From: Aegilops tauschii subsp. strangulata
Taxonomy: Eukaryota > Streptophyta > Magnoliopsida > Poales > Poaceae
DNA length: 64,000 bases
Assembly: GCF_002575655.3 (NCBI RefSeq)
Contig: NC_053039.3
Location: 236,880,622 to 236,944,621, forward strand
Direction of reading: 5' to 3'
Position numbers and translations under genes: made by a program. This document shows, in pieces, positions 33,727 through 46,500 of this stretch. Position 1 is the stretch's first letter. Each line of letters opens with the position of its first letter. The notes under the pieces are model-generated. The model was given only the letters and a program-made list of their open reading frames with translations, was not told the origin of the DNA and searched no databases.

Positions 33727-36518
33727 CTATGTTACCTCAACGGGGATATGCACATCCCCAATAATAAGAATATCATATTTCTTCTTGACAGTAGAAAGAG
33801 GAAATTCAAAACCTCCAAAAATAATCGATGGAATTTTTCCAATAGAATTGATACTATGAACTTGAGGTTGTTTCCTCGGAAAGTGTACCCTATGCTCATT
33901 ACCATTAACATGAAAAGTGACATTGCCTTTGTTGCAATCAATAACAGCCCCTGCAGTGTTCAAAAAGGGTCTTCCAAGAATAATAGACATATTATCGTCC
34001 TCGGGAATATCAAGAATAACAAAGTCCGTTAAAATAGTAACGTTTGCAACCACAACAGGCACATCCTCACAAATACCGACAGGTATAGCAGTTGATTTAT
34101 CAGCCATTTGCAAAGATATTTCAGTAGGTGTCAACTTATTCAAATCAAGTCTACGATATAAAGAGAGGCATAACACTAACACCGGCTCCAAGATCACATA
34201 AAGCAGTTTTAACACAGTTTCTTTTAATGGAGCATGGTATAGTTGGTACTTCTGGATCTCCTAGTTTCTTAGGTATTCCACCCTTAAAAGTATAATTAGC
34301 AAGCATGGTGGAAATTTCAGCTTCCGGTATCTTTCTTTTATTAGTGACAATTTCTTTCATATACTTGGCATAAGGATTCATTTTGAGCATATCAGTTAAT
34401 CGCATACGCAAAAAGATAGGTCTAATCATTTCGACAAAGCGCTCAAAATCCTCATCATCCTTTTTCTTGGATGGTTTGGGAGGAAAAGGCATGGGTTTCT
34501 GAACCCATGGTTCTCTTTCTTTAGCGTGCTTCCTAGCAACAAAGTCTCTCTTATCATAATGTTGATTCTTTGATTGTGGGTTATCAAGATCAACAGCAGG
34601 TTCAATCTCTACGTCATTATCATTACTAGGTTGAGCATCATCATGAACATCATCATTAACATCGTCACTAGTTTCATGTTCATTACCAGATTGTGTTTCA
34701 GTATCAGAGATAGAAATATCATTTGGATTCTCAGGTGTTTCAGCAATAGGTTCACTTGAAGCATGCAAAGTCCTATCATTTTTCTTTTTCTTCCTTTTAG
34801 AGGGACTAGGTGCATCAATATTATTTCTCTGAGAATCTTGCTCAATTCTCTTAGGATGGCTTTCACGATACAAAGGTTCCTGAGTCATTTTACCAGTTCT
34901 AGTAGCCACTCTAACAGCATAATCATTATTGTTACTATTCAATTCATTGAGCAAATCATTTTGAGCTTTAAGTACTTGTTCTACTTGAGTGGTGACCATA
35001 GAAGCATGTTTACTAATGAGTTTAAGTTCACCTTTAACGCTAGACATATAATCACCCAAGTGTTCAAGCGTATCGGAATTGTATTTCAATTGTCTACCAA
35101 AATAAGCATTGAAGTTTTCTTGTTTGACAATAAAATTATCAAACTCTTCTAAGCATTGTCTAGCAGACTTATAGTGAGGAATATCACCTTCATCAAATCT
35201 ATAGAGAGAATTTACCTTTACTACTTGTGTCGGGTTATCAAGACCATGTGTTTCTTCAACAGGCGGTAAATTAAGACCATGTATTTCTTCAATAGGAGGT
35301 AAATTCTTAACATCTTCAGCTTTAATACCTTTTTCTTTCATAGATTTCTTTGCCTCTTGCATATCTTCAGGACTGAGAAATAGAACACCCCTCTTCTTCA
35401 GAGTTGGTTTAGGAATAGGCTCAGGTATTGGCTCAGGAAGTGTCCAATTGTTTTCATTTGTCAACATATTATTCAATAAAATTTCAGCTTTAGCCGGTGT
35501 TCTTTCCCTGAAAACAGAACCAGCACAACTATCCAGGTAATCTCTGGAAGCATCGGTTAGTCCATTATAAAAGATATCAAGTATTTCATTTTTCTTGAGA
35601 GGATGATCAGGCAAAGCATTAAGTAATTGGAGAAGCCTCCCCCAAGCTTGTGGGAGACTCTCTTCTTCAATTTGCACAAAATTATATATATATATCCCTT
35701 AAAGCAGCCTATTTCTTATGAGAAGGGAAATATTTAGCAGAGAAGTAATAAATCATATCCTGGGGACTACGCACACAACCAGGATCAAGAGAATTAAACC
35801 ATATCTTAGCATCACCCTTTAATGAGAACGGAGATATTTTAAGGATATAAAGGTAGCGAGATTTCTCATCATTACTGAATAGGGTGGCTATATCATTTAA
35901 TTTAGTAAGATGTGCCATAACAGTTTCAGATTCATAGCCATAAAAAGGATCAGATTCAACTAAAGTAATTATATCAGGATCAATAGGGAATTCATAATCC
36001 TTATCAGTAACACAAATAGGTGAAGTAGCAAAATCAGGGTTAGGTTTCATTCTAGCATTAAGAGATCGCTGCTTCCATTTAGCTAATAATTTCTTAAGAT
36101 CACTTCTATCATTGCAAGCAAGAATGGCTCTAGCAGATTCTTCATCCAGAACATAACCCTCAGGCAAAACAGGAAATTCATATTTATTAGGTGGAGAGTC
36201 TTCATCATCACTATCTTCAATATTATCAGTTTCAATAATTTCATTCACTCTAGCCCTAGCAAGTTGTTCATCAAGAAATTCACCAAGTGGCACAGTAGTA
36301 TCAAGCATAGAAGTAGTTTCATCATAAGTATCATGCATAGCAGAAGTGGCATCATCAATAACATGCGACATATCAGAATTAATGGTAGAAGCAGGTTTAG
36401 GTATCGCAAGCTTACTCAAAACAAAAGGTGAATCAAGTGCAGAGCTAGATGGCAGTTCCTTACCTCCCCTCGTAGTTGAGGGATAAATTTTTGTTTTCGC
36501 GTCTTTCAAGTTCTTCAT
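33727..36518 (-). pseudogene. gag-protease of element D, disrupted
   Basis: The gag frame 36518-35709 contains the capsid motif SPFSLKGDAKIWFNSLDPGC and YFSAKYFPS. It is stopped by TAG where A has a Gln codon, and a small TA repeat at 35686-35696 shifts the frame. It continues 35677-34151 (508 residues) with LLQLLNALPDHPLKKNEIL, an acidic Asp/Asn-rich stretch and the protease motif LCDLGAGVS. A last frameshift at about 34170 leads into 34215-33727, with DIPEDDNMSIILGRPFLNTA. It would assemble particles and process itself if intact. No zinc knuckle is visible. Confidence 0.85.
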
Positions 36519-36567
36519 AGTGACCAGCAGATATAAATCCCAAGTGACTCAAATAATAGAGCTATGC

Positions 36568-36585
36568 TCCCCGGCAACAGCGCCA
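36568..36585 (-). other. Primer binding site of element D (tRNA-Asp type)
   Basis: Minus strand TGGCGCTGTTGCCGGGGA, eleven bases from the LTR end at 36597; one mismatch from the copy in element F. Confidence 0.85.
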
Positions 36586-36596
36586 GAAAATAGTCT

Positions 36597-37990
36597 TGAT
36601 AACCCACAAGTATAGGGGATCGCAACAGTTTTCGAGGGTAGAGTATTCAACCCAAATTTATTGATTCGACACAAGGGGAGCCAAAGAATATTCTCAAGTA
36701 TTAGCAGTTGAGTTGTCAATTCAACCACACCTGGATAACTTAGTATCTGCAGCAAAGTATTTAGTAGCAAAATAATATGGAAATAACAGTAACGGTAACA
36801 GTAGCAGAAGTAATATTTTTGGGTTTTGTAGTGATTGTAACAGTAGCAACGGAAAAGTAAATAAGCGAAGAACAATATGTGAAAATATCGTAGGCATTGG
36901 ATCGGTGATGGAGAATTATGCCGGATGCGGTTCATCATGTAATAGTCATAACATAGGGTGACACAGAACTAGCTCCAATTCATCAATGTAATGTAAGCAT
37001 GTATTCCGAATATAGTCATACGTGCTTATGGAAAAGAACTTGCATGACATCTTTTGTCCTACCCTCCCGTGGCAGCGGGGTCCTAATGGAAACTAAGGGA
37101 TATTAAGGTCTCCTTTTAATAGAGTACCGGACCAAAGCATTAACACATAGTGAATACATGAACTCCCAAAACTATGGTCATCACCGGGAGTGGTCCCAAT
37201 TATTGTCACTTCGGGGTTCCCGGATCATAACACATAGTAGGTAACTATAGACTTGCAAGATAGGATCAAGAACTCACATATATCCATGAAAACATAATAG
37301 GTTCAGATCTGAAATCATGGCACTCGGGCCCTAGTGACAAGCATTAAGCATAGCAAAGTCATAGCAACATCAATCTCAGAACATAGTGGATACTAGGGAT
37401 CAAACCCTAACAAAACTAACTCGATTACATGATAGATCTCATCCAACCCATCACCGTCCAACAAGCCTACGATGGAATTAATCACGCACGGCGGTGAGCA
37501 TCATGAAATTGGTGATGGAGGATGGTTGATGATGACGACGGTGACGGATTCCCCTCTCCGGAGCCCCGAACGGACTCCAGATCAGCCCTCCCGAGAGGTT
37601 TTAGGGCTTGGCAGCGGCTCCGTATCGTAAAACGCGATGAATCCTTCTCCTTGATTTTTTTCTCCCCGAACACGAATATATGGAGTTGGAGTTGAGGTCG
37701 CTGCAGCGTCAGGGGGCCCACGAGGCAGGGAGGCGCGCCCCCCACCCTCGAGGACAGGTGGAGGCCCCCCTGACGTGGATTCTTCTTCCAGTATTTTTAA
37801 TATTTTCCAAAAATATGTTTCGTGGAGTTTCAGGTCATTCCGAGAACTTTTGTTTCTGCACATAAATAACACCATGGCAATTCTGCTGAAAACAGCGTCA
37901 GTCCGGGTTAGTTCCATTCAAATCATGCAAGTTAGAGTCCAAAACAAGGGCAAAAGTGTTTGGAAAAGAAGATACGACGGAGACGTATCA
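36597..37990 (-). repeat. 5' LTR of element D
   Basis: 1394 bp, paired with 28698-30083. On the minus strand a GC-rich palindromic block (37709-37757) precedes a possible TATA box (catatattcg, 37673-37682). Confidence 0.92.
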
Positions 37991-39453
37991 CGGCTCGCGG
38001 GGCGCGCATGGCGCGGGGCGCCGTCGGGCGGGGACCAGCGCGTAGTGGGGCGAGGACGCGGTCGGCAGCCACGGCGAGCGGAGGTAGGGCGGCAGCATGC
38101 GGACGGCCGCGGCACACGCAGGAGGGCGCGGAAGGAAAGGGGCCGGCAGCGAGCGCCAGCGGGGTGGCTGCAGGGTGGAGCGGCGCGGGGCAGATGGCAG
38201 CAGCAGTAGTAGGGCACCAGAGCAGCAGCAGCGGGACACACGCACGGCGGGCGCAGGGGTGGACGCGGCGCGTCGGGACAGACCGGGGTAGTGGGGGTGA
38301 GCGAGCGCGTGCGTTGGGTGCGGCCGGAGGTACGGAGCACGCATGCGGGCTCAGGTGCGGGCTGCGGCCACAGGGACCATGCCGGCAAGCTCGACCGCAG
38401 CAGCGGAAGCGCGAGTGCGTCGGGGGAGAGCTACGGCTACGAGGAGAGGCCGGGGAGACATGGAGGAGGATCGAGGGCTCATGGCCGTTTCAGAGAAGGC
38501 CCGAGGACGACTCGAGGTGCTCGGGGCGGCGTGCGTCGACGGCGAGCTCCGACGCGTCCGAAGGTGGAAGATGATGCTGTCGTCGGCGTTGTGGAGCGCT
38601 TCGGGTCCCGTGGTTCGACGGAGAAGGAGCGGAGGACGAGGTGGAGCTTGTGGGCACGTCGGCTTGGCGCAGAGAGGGCGGTGGCCACATCGAGGCGAGG
38701 TGGCCGACGGCGAACGCGCTCGATGTGGGGAGGGAGAAAGGGATTTGGGGGGAGGGAGTGACCGAGGGAGAGATGGAAATATCTGTTCGGAGGAGGGGGT
38801 GGTGGAAGCTGACGAGGCCGAGGGGGCTCGGCCTTATCCCCTCGGGGCGTCGCCGGCGAGGTGATCCGACGGGGTCTTGCCCCTGTAGCGACGGGGTCGG
38901 AGGCACGGTGAGGGGAGGGGATCGACCGCGGGTGTGGGGGTTGGGCTGGGCCAAAGTTGTTACACGGGCCAAAGTGCATAATGGCACTAGAGCCCATTAA
39001 CACATAGTAGTTAGGCCTTTTCTTTTTTTATTCTGTTTGCAGAATCTGTTTGCAATATTTTGACCTGCCAATTGGTCTTTGTAAAATTGTGGAACTTGGC
39101 CACATAAATACATTGCAATATTTGGCACTACCACAAAAGTTAGGGAGGCTTTTGAGTTTGTTTGAATTTTTCATAAATGGGAAGGCATTTAAATATGTTG
39201 TTCTAGCACTGTTTTAATTAGTTTAGGGCATTAAACCACTTTATAAAATGTTGGCTCCCCACCATAATTAGTTATGGAATATATGCTACACTCCGAACAT
39301 TTTAGTTTGCATGTTTCATAATTTTGAAATTTGATTTTAACTTGAATTTGAATTTGAACCGGATTGAATCCAAGGGGGATTTAGCAACAGTGAAAATGAT
39401 GACATGGCATCATTAGCAGGGGATTACTGTAGCTTAATTATCCGGGCGTTACA
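37991..39453 (-). repeat. 3' LTR of element C, second portion
   Basis: Resumes at cggctcgcgg, matching 43943 onward, and ends gcgttaca at 39453. Compared with the other LTR, 561 bp (equivalent to 43382-43942) are absent. It contains a very GC-rich stretch (38000-38950) with long overlapping frames on both strands. Confidence 0.85.
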
Positions 39454-41182
39454 ATTCTCCTCCACTACAAGAAATGTCGTCCCGAGATTTAGGAGGTAGA
39501 CAAAAACAAAGAGGGGTATTCATCATGAAGATGATCCTCGCGTTTCCATCCATCTTCAGAATGATTTTACCACTGGACTTCTAGAAAGTGGATACCCTTC
39601 AGACGGGTGCGACATTCAGTTTGAACGAGAATGCGGATCGGATGCTCTCTGTAAGCGAGATCATCTTGCAGGGGTGAGCTTTATAAGCCATGTGGTTGTT
39701 GCGATAAGACTTGCGACTCAGGGCATCGGCCATGATTAGTCTTGCCAGGGGTATAATAAATACCGTAGTCATAGTGTGTAATTGTTTCCATACATCGCTG
39801 CTGACAAAGATCCAGATCTAGCTGAGTAACAGATACTTCAGACTTTGATGATCGATGAAGATCTCTCAACGATTACCAAGAAGGAAATGTCGCCACAACT
39901 TCAGTGCAAACATCGGTGAAGGAGCGTTATTAATTCTTATAAGAGGAGAAGCATTTCACGCATTCAAGGAATAAATCTGTGATTTGACATTTCAAACAAG
40001 ATGAGCCTGGTAGTTTACTATCTCATTTGAAGGATGTAGTAGGTGGACAGTTTTTGTGACGCAAATGATAGCGGCGATATGTGTTTAGAACCATTCAATT
40101 TCAACGGCGACATTGTGAGTAACCAAGGTGGTTCGACATTGGCCCGCGAGATGCAGCCTGTAATTCCGACCAAGTGATGGCGGTTCCAACAGGTAAGGAA
40201 CGCATGTGGCTGTCCCACCATTGAGTAGCGGGACCTTTCAGATAATAAGCCACGAAGGTGACATAGTTGGCAGTGGCTACATCAGCAGACTCCAACTCAA
40301 AAGTGATGTCACAGAGCCAGTCATCAACATCAAGGGGCAGAGTTGAGTTGCGGTAGATGACAGGGTTGAAACGTGCAAAGTCTTGCAGAGTCACTGGAGC
40401 TGGTTGCTGATTCATATTGGGGCGTGGGAACTGAGCCATGACTCATACCATGAACTGGCTCAACATCAACTGTTGTATCATTCCGGCCATGAATTTGGGC
40501 GATGGTGGATTGTTGCCACCACAGCCATGACTAGCGGGTCTAACCATCCTGCTTAAAACATCAGGGAGTGGTTTAACAAGGGGTGAAGCAAGTGTATGGA
40601 GTCATTCATGATGTAATCGGAACAATGAGCAAAGGCACAGTATGTACAAAGTAGCAGTCATTGAAGACATACTGATACATGTATTGAGCCAATTACATGT
40701 TGTTCATATGAGTTCGGACAAGAGAAACATCATAGACATACTAGGCGGCACGTATGCACGCGATGGAGGGATTCAACAACGGGACATAGCAAAGGCTACA
40801 TCAATGTCAAGGAAAAACTTTGGAGCGAGGAATTTGCAAATGGCGACGCAGGGTGCCCTCGTTTAGAGGATCCTGCGGTCAGTGAATATTGTGAAGCAGA
40901 ACTTTGTCCTTAATTCAAGAAAGGGGTAATACAAACCTCCGGGTGGGTGTGGTCATGAGAACCTAATGTTGGAGTTAGCAAAATTCATTTAACCCAAATA
41001 GAAGAGAGGTCAGAGTACCAGAGTATAGACGAGGAGTAAAAGATTCTAATACCACCCATTGGCAACATGGGCCCGTAAGATGCACAACCATGTTAGTAAA
41101 TCAGTTATTCAAAGACTAGACTCAACTTCGGCCAAGGAGTTGGAAAGGGGGTTCCTACAGGCAGTCGGCTCTGATACCAACT
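39454..41182 (-). pseudogene. Reduced internal domain of element C with gag and RNase H scraps
   Basis: Minus strand: a gag start with an N-terminal capsid segment at 40101-40439 (MAQFPRPNMNQQPAPVTLQD, then YLKGPATQWWDSH), and a short RNase H-like piece at 39681-39869 (YDYGIYYTPGKTNH). Everything between, including protease and most of reverse transcriptase and integrase, is missing or unreadable. The polypurine tract GTGGAGGAGAAT is at 39454-39465 and the primer site TGGTATCAGAGCC at 41167-41179. Confidence 0.75.
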
Positions 41183-44100
41183 TGTGACGCCCCCAATTCG
41201 ACCGTACACTAATCATACACGCAAATGTGTACGATCATGATCAGGGACTCACGGGAAGATATCACAACACAACTCTAGACACAAATTAAAATAATACAAG
41301 CTTCATATTACAAGCCAGGGGCCTCGAGGGCTCGAATACAAGCTCGATACACAAGTGTCAGCGGAAGCAACAATATCTGACTACAGACATTAGTTAGACA
41401 AGGATGCCTTAAGAAGGCTAGCACAAACATCAACGATTGAAGAGGCAAGGCCTCCTGCCTGGGACCTCCTAACTACTCCTGGTCGTCGGCGGTCTCCACG
41501 TACTAGTATCCATGGGCGGTGGCATCTGGCTCCAGGGATCCACCATCTGGTTGCAACAACCGGAAAGAAGAAAGAAGGGGGAAAAGGGGTAGCAAAGCAA
41601 CCATGAGTACTCATCCAAAGTACTCGCAAGCATCAGATCTATACTAAGTATGCATTGGTATCAAATGAAAGGGTTGTATCTGTGGACTGAACTGCAGAAT
41701 GCCAGAATAGGGGGGAAAGGCCTAGCCTATCGAAGACTAGCATCTTCAAGCAGCTCCAAGCATCATGCAGCATGTAGAAGAGTAAAGAATAGCAGTTTAA
41801 TTAACAAGCATGTTGTAACATTAAGGCCCAGAGATCCTTCCTCGACTCCCTGCGAGAAAGCAATCCCGGAGCCACATATCCATCACATATCTCAAGTATC
41901 CATTTCTAGTTATATAAGATCCGGATACAAACCTGAACGTCCATTACCGTGGACACGGTATTCGAATATATATCTTCCCTGCAGGGGTGCACCACATTAC
42001 CCAACACGCTCGATCACTCTGGCCGGACACACCTTTCTGGGGTCAATGCCCGGCCTCGGAAGATCAACACGTCGCCGCCCTACCTAGGCTCAGCAGAGAG
42101 GTCCCCGCCGGTCTACATCCTAAGCACTCCGGGGTCTTGGGCCCATCGCCCGTTGCACTCCGGGTCGTTGCGAGCAGGGTGGATACTAGCACCGCCTCGG
42201 ATGGCCAGCACGATCCGACCGTGCCGCAATGCTGAACTGGACGTCTGACAAAGCTTCGGCTGATACTGCGACGTCGAGGCCCATATCTATTCTCGCGTGG
42301 TGGTTAGTGTGTAAAGGCCAAAGGCCAATTCAGAACAAATACCCAAACCTATTAGTGCATTAACAATTAAAGTAGTAACGGCTATCGGGACAAGTCCGGA
42401 GCTATCACCCCTCCTGGGTGATACCGCTAAACAGCCAGCCGCCACCATCACATTGCACGGGTGCTCTCCGGGCCCGCCGGGCTTTCACAACGGTCTCAAG
42501 TAAAGTCAAGGTAACTGTGTGTCCAGTGGATTCCACTCAATGTAATCATCAAGGTGAACGTAAGAGGGACCACCCTTGAGGTTCACACTTGAGGTGTTGC
42601 ACGTCAGAGCCGTATCGGGAATGGTGAAAGAGGAAATCACCCTCGACGACCACGACCGAATAGCTACACTACAGAATTATCATCGGGAGTGTGTTATGAG
42701 GGATCACCCTCGGCACTCGATAGTAGCTCTGCAGAGCCGGGCAACAAAAGGGGCGTGATGTGATGTGAGGTGTCGGGCTCTGGTCGTCGATCACGTTGAT
42801 CGAGTCGTCGATGATGAAGCAGGGGCAACAAGGACAAGGTGGAGGTCACTGATGGATCACTATCCAAACTATACTAAGCAGTTTAGGATAAGCAGGTAGG
42901 TAACAATAGCAGGTACAAAAGCAGGCTATGCATCAGAATAGGTGCAATCAATAACAGTAGCAAAATCTAATGCAAGAATGAGAGAATGGAATGGGCGATA
43001 TCGGGATGATCAAAGGGGGGCTTGCCTGGAAGCTCCGCTGAAAGGGAAGAAGGGTCGTCGTCGACGTAGTCGATCACAGCGGCATTGGCAGCGGTCTTGG
43101 CGTCTACCGGAGAGAAGAGGGGGAAGAAACAATAAATACATAGCAGGCAAGTGCATAACAGGACAACAGACAGAGCTAGACGTGTTCTAACGCGGTGCTA
43201 CACGCTACCGGTGAAGGGGCGAAACATCCGGGAATGTTTTCTCACGAAGTTTGGCATTTTCGGGCAAACGAAACGGAGGGAGAAGGTTGCATGTTTGCTA
43301 TTCTAGGGATGTGTGGCGGACGAATGGACCGTGTATTCGGATCCGCCTCGTCGTTCTGAGCAACTTTCATGTATAAAACTTTTTCATCCGAGTTACGGAT
43401 TATTTTCTATGATTTTTCAAAGATTTAACAATATTCTGAAATTATTTTAATTCGAAATTAAATAACAAATTGCTATAGGTACCCATCCCTGTGTACACAA
43501 AGTGTACACAAAGGTTGACATGTGGACCAGGGGGACCCAGTTGACCAGTCAACGTTTGACCGGTCACTAGGGGGGGCCTGTCATAGGCCCATTTGATTAA
43601 CCAGTTAGTTAATTAGACTAAGCAAGTAATTAGTTTAATTAAACCTAAATAATTAAGTTAATTAGTTAATTATTGTTTTTATATACATTTTTTAAAGCTC
43701 TTTTTTTAAGAAAAGGAGTCCGGTGGGGCCTACTGGGCAGTGGCCCATAGGCCAAAACAGGCACGGGCTATCGGGCGCTGGGACGGGGCATGGGCGCACG
43801 CCCGAACGCACGGGCGCGGCTAACGAAGGCCGCCGGGGCGCGGCCGGGCGCCGGCAAGGGGGAGCGGGGCCGCGGCTGGGACTTGCGGCGGCCGAAGGCG
43901 GAAGGGGCCACGGTGGCTGGAGTGGGCGGCAAGGGGCAGCAGCGGCTCGTGGGGCGCGCATGACGCGGGGCGCCGTCAGGCGGAGGCCGGCGCGTAGTTG
44001 GGCGAGGATGCGGCCGGCAGCCACGGCGAGCGGAGGCAGGGCGGCAGCATGCGGAGGCCGCGGGAGGAAAGGGGCGGCAGCGAGCGCCGGCGGGGTGGCT

Positions 44101-45388
44101 GCAGGGCGGAGCGGCGCGGGGCAGATGGCAGCAGCAGTAGTAGGGCACCAGAGCAGCAGCAGCGGGACACACGCACGGCAGGCGCAGGGGTGGACGCGGC
44201 GCGTCGGGATGGACCGGGGTAGTGGGGGTGAGCGAGCGCGTGTGTTGGGTGTGGCCGGAGGTACGGAGCACGCAAGCGGGCTCCGGTGCGGGCTGCGGCC
44301 ACAGGGGCCATGCCGGCGAGCTGGACCGCAGCGGCAAGCGCGAGTGCGTCGGGGGAGAGCTACGGCTACGAGGAGAGGCCGGGGAGAGAGGAAGGAGGAT
44401 CGAGGGCTCACGGCCGTTGCAGAGAAGGCCCGGGGACGACTCGAGGTGCTCCGGGCGGCGTGGGTCGACGGCGAGCTCCGACGCCTCCGAAGGTGGAAGA
44501 CGATGCTGTCGTCGGCGTTGTGGAGCGCTTTGGGTCCCGTGGTTCGACAGAGAAGGAGCGGAGGACGAGGTGGAGCTTGTGGGCACGTCGGCTTGGCGCA
44601 GGGAGGGCGGTGGCCACGTCGAGGCGAGGTGGCCGACGGCGAACGCGCTCGATGTGGGGAGGGAGAAAAGGATCTGTGGGGAGGGAGTGACCGAGGGAGA
44701 GAGGGAAATATCTGTTCGGGGGAGGGGGTGGTGGAAGCTGACGAGGCCGAGGGGGCTCGGCCTTATCCCCTCGGGGCATCGCCGGCGAGGTGATCCGGCG
44801 GGGTCTTGCCCCTGTAGCGACGGGGTCGGAGGCACAGTGAGGGGAGGGGATCGACCGCGGGTGTGGGGGTTGGGCTGGGCCAAAGTTGTTAGACGGGCCA
44901 AAGTGCATAATGGCACTAGAGCCTATTAACACATAGTAGTTAGGCCTTTTCTTTTTATTTTATTTTTATTCTGTTTGCAGAATCTGTTTGCAATATTTTG
45001 ACCTGCCAATTGGTCTTTGTAAAAATGTGGAATTTGGCCACATAAATACATTGCAATATTTGGCACTACCACAAAAGTGGGACGCTTTTGAGTTTGTTTT
45101 AGTTTTTCATAAATGGGAAGGCGTTTAAATATGTTGTTCTAGCACTGTTTTAATTAGTTTAGGGCATTAAACCACTTTATAAAAATGTTGGCTCACCACC
45201 ATAATTAGTTATGGAATATATGCTACACTCTGAACATTTTAGTTTGCATGTTTCAGAATTTTGAAATTTGACTTTAATTTGAATTTGAATTTGAACCAGA
45301 TTGAATCCAAGGGGGATTTAGCAACAGTGAAAATGATGACATGGCATCATTAGCAGGGGATTACTATAGCTTAATTATCCGCGTTACA
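41183..45388 (-). repeat. 5' LTR of element C (4.2 kb)
   Basis: Begins TGTGACGCCCCC and ends GCGTTACA. It is the complete LTR copy, including 43382-43942 missing from the partner. The GC-rich core (43700-44900) gives overlapping frames on both strands: 382 codons on the sense minus strand (43768-44916) and 356 on the plus. The sense frame is Pro/Ser/Arg-rich, is broken in the partner LTR and has no domain, so I do not call it a gene. Confidence 0.9.
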
Positions 45389-45997
45389 TTAATACACTAG
45401 ATGTATGCTGGATAGCGGTCGATGTGTGGACTAAGACTAGTAGATGCAGGCAGGAGTCGGTCTACTAATCTTGCACGTGATGCCTATATAATGATCATTG
45501 CATGTATATCGTCATGATTGTTTGAAGTTCTATCAATTGCCCAACAGTAATTTGTTTACCCACCGTAAGCTATTTTTTTTGAGAGAAGCCACTAGTGAAA
45601 TCTACGGCCCCCGGGTCTCTTCTTTATTATATTTGCCTTCGCGATCTATTTTCATTTGCTTTTTATTTTCAGATCTATATTTCCAAAAAACAAAAATACC
45701 TTGCTGCACTTTATTTTATTTTGCGTTTATTCAAGATCTATTTATCCAATCTATCATGTTTTTATCCCGTCTACTTGCCAATTTCTGGCGCCGTTACCCG
45801 AAAAGGATTGACAACCCTTTAATATGTCGGCTTGCGAGTATTTGTTTTTTGTGTGCAGGTGCCGTTCACGTAGTGTTGAGTGGTTCTCCTACTGGTTCAA
45901 TAACCTTGGTCTCATCAGTGAGGCAAATAACTACCGTAGTTGTGCTGCATCATCCCTTCCTCTTTGGGGAAATACCGACGTAGTTCAAGCCGCATCA
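45389..45997 (+). repeat. 3' LTR of element B, second portion
   Basis: Resumes after element C (45389-45393 is the ttaat duplication) with acactagatg, matching 12071 onward, and ends GCCGCATCA at 45997. Confidence 0.9.
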
Positions 45998-46500
45998 TCA
46001 CCACACACATCTGCCATGCAGCCGATTCCCGGCTTCCACGTCTATCTGCAAGCCTCCCGCTTCTTTGGGGAATGCTCGTCGGAGGTGAGCGTGGTGACGC
46101 CGTCCACGCCGGTGCCCGCGCCCGTGTCCATTGACATCAATGCCATGCCGGTGGCCGGTGTATCATCCTCCGGAGGGGTGAGGAAACGCCCGTGGGAGAT
46201 GCCACGGCGTGCTCCCCGGCGCCCACAACCTGTTCGACAGAATGCCGGCGGTCGGCGACGATGAAACGGCCAACCGTTTCATCGTTGAGAACATCATCTT
46301 CAAAGGTGGTGCGGCGTCAGCTAGTACGTGTGTCGGTCGCTGGCAAATGCGGCAGCATGAACTGTGTGGTGGTTTTCTTGGAGGCCGGCATTGTTTGCAG
46401 GCCGCTGGCATGGCGCCGACACGAACTTTGGGCGACGGCATGGGCGTTGGCATGATCTATGGCCGCGGGCCTTTTAAATTTATGCGCGAACATGAAATGG
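45998..46500 (+). pseudogene. PIF/Harbinger ORF1-like gene, copy 1, 3' fragment
   Basis: Continues the fragment at 10968-11101 after element B. The frame 46012-46264 reads QPIPGFHVYL..., EVSVVTPSTP and SSSGG, then is out of frame; beyond it nucleotide similarity to 47290-47600 (gaaacggccaaccgtttcat, aacatcatcttc) continues. From about 46330 the sequence diverges. Copy 2 follows in the same orientation, so this is a tandem arrangement. Confidence 0.6.

Larger units (their letters stand above)
28698..37990 (-). mobile_element. Element D: non-autonomous Gypsy (Athila-like) with gag-protease and an extra ORF
   Basis: LTRs 28698-30083 and 36597-37990, both TGATAACCC...GTATCA on the plus strand. 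Primer site at 36568-36585 and polypurine tract at 30084-30099 on the minus strand. The internal 6.5 kb encodes gag-protease (33727-36518) and a second protein (31963-33203), with no reverse transcriptase, RNase H or integrase. Same family as A. The flanking 5-mers (gtcag left, cggct right) do not match, so the left junction is not an original insertion site. Confidence 0.9.
26018..45388 (-). mobile_element. Element C: long-LTR Gypsy retrotransposon, internally reduced, minus strand
   Basis: Ends TGTGACGCCCCC... and ...GCGTTACA on the plus strand, flanked by ttaat (26013-26017 and 45389-45393). Its 5' LTR is 41183-45388 (4.2 kb). Its 3' LTR is 26018-28249 plus 37991-39453, interrupted by E and D. 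The internal domain is only 39454-41182 (1.73 kb), less than half of one LTR. A tRNA-iMet primer site at 41167-41179 and a polypurine tract at 39454-39465 set the orientation. Fragments of gag and RNase H remain. The family name is not certain. Confidence 0.85.
11102..45997 (+). mobile_element. Element B: non-autonomous Gypsy (Athila-like) retrotransposon, heavily nested
   Basis: 5' LTR 11102-12671, primer binding site 12683-12700, gag-protease 12890-22560 (split by a CACTA element), polypurine tract 25025-25038, and 3' LTR 25039-26017 plus 45389-45997 (split by element C). Removing the insertions leaves an element of about 7.9 kb. The flanks give target duplication tcgcc (11097-11101) and tcacc (45998-46002), differing by one CpG-type transition. 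No reverse transcriptase or integrase frame exists between protease and 3' LTR. It is the same family as element F. Confidence 0.85.

Noticed and set aside
43723..44932. Long GC-rich frames of 356 codons (plus) and 382 codons (minus) in the LTR of C
   Set aside because: They overlap on both strands, are Pro/Arg/Ser-rich low complexity, show no domain, and are broken in the partner LTR (38000-39000). They look like composition artefacts.
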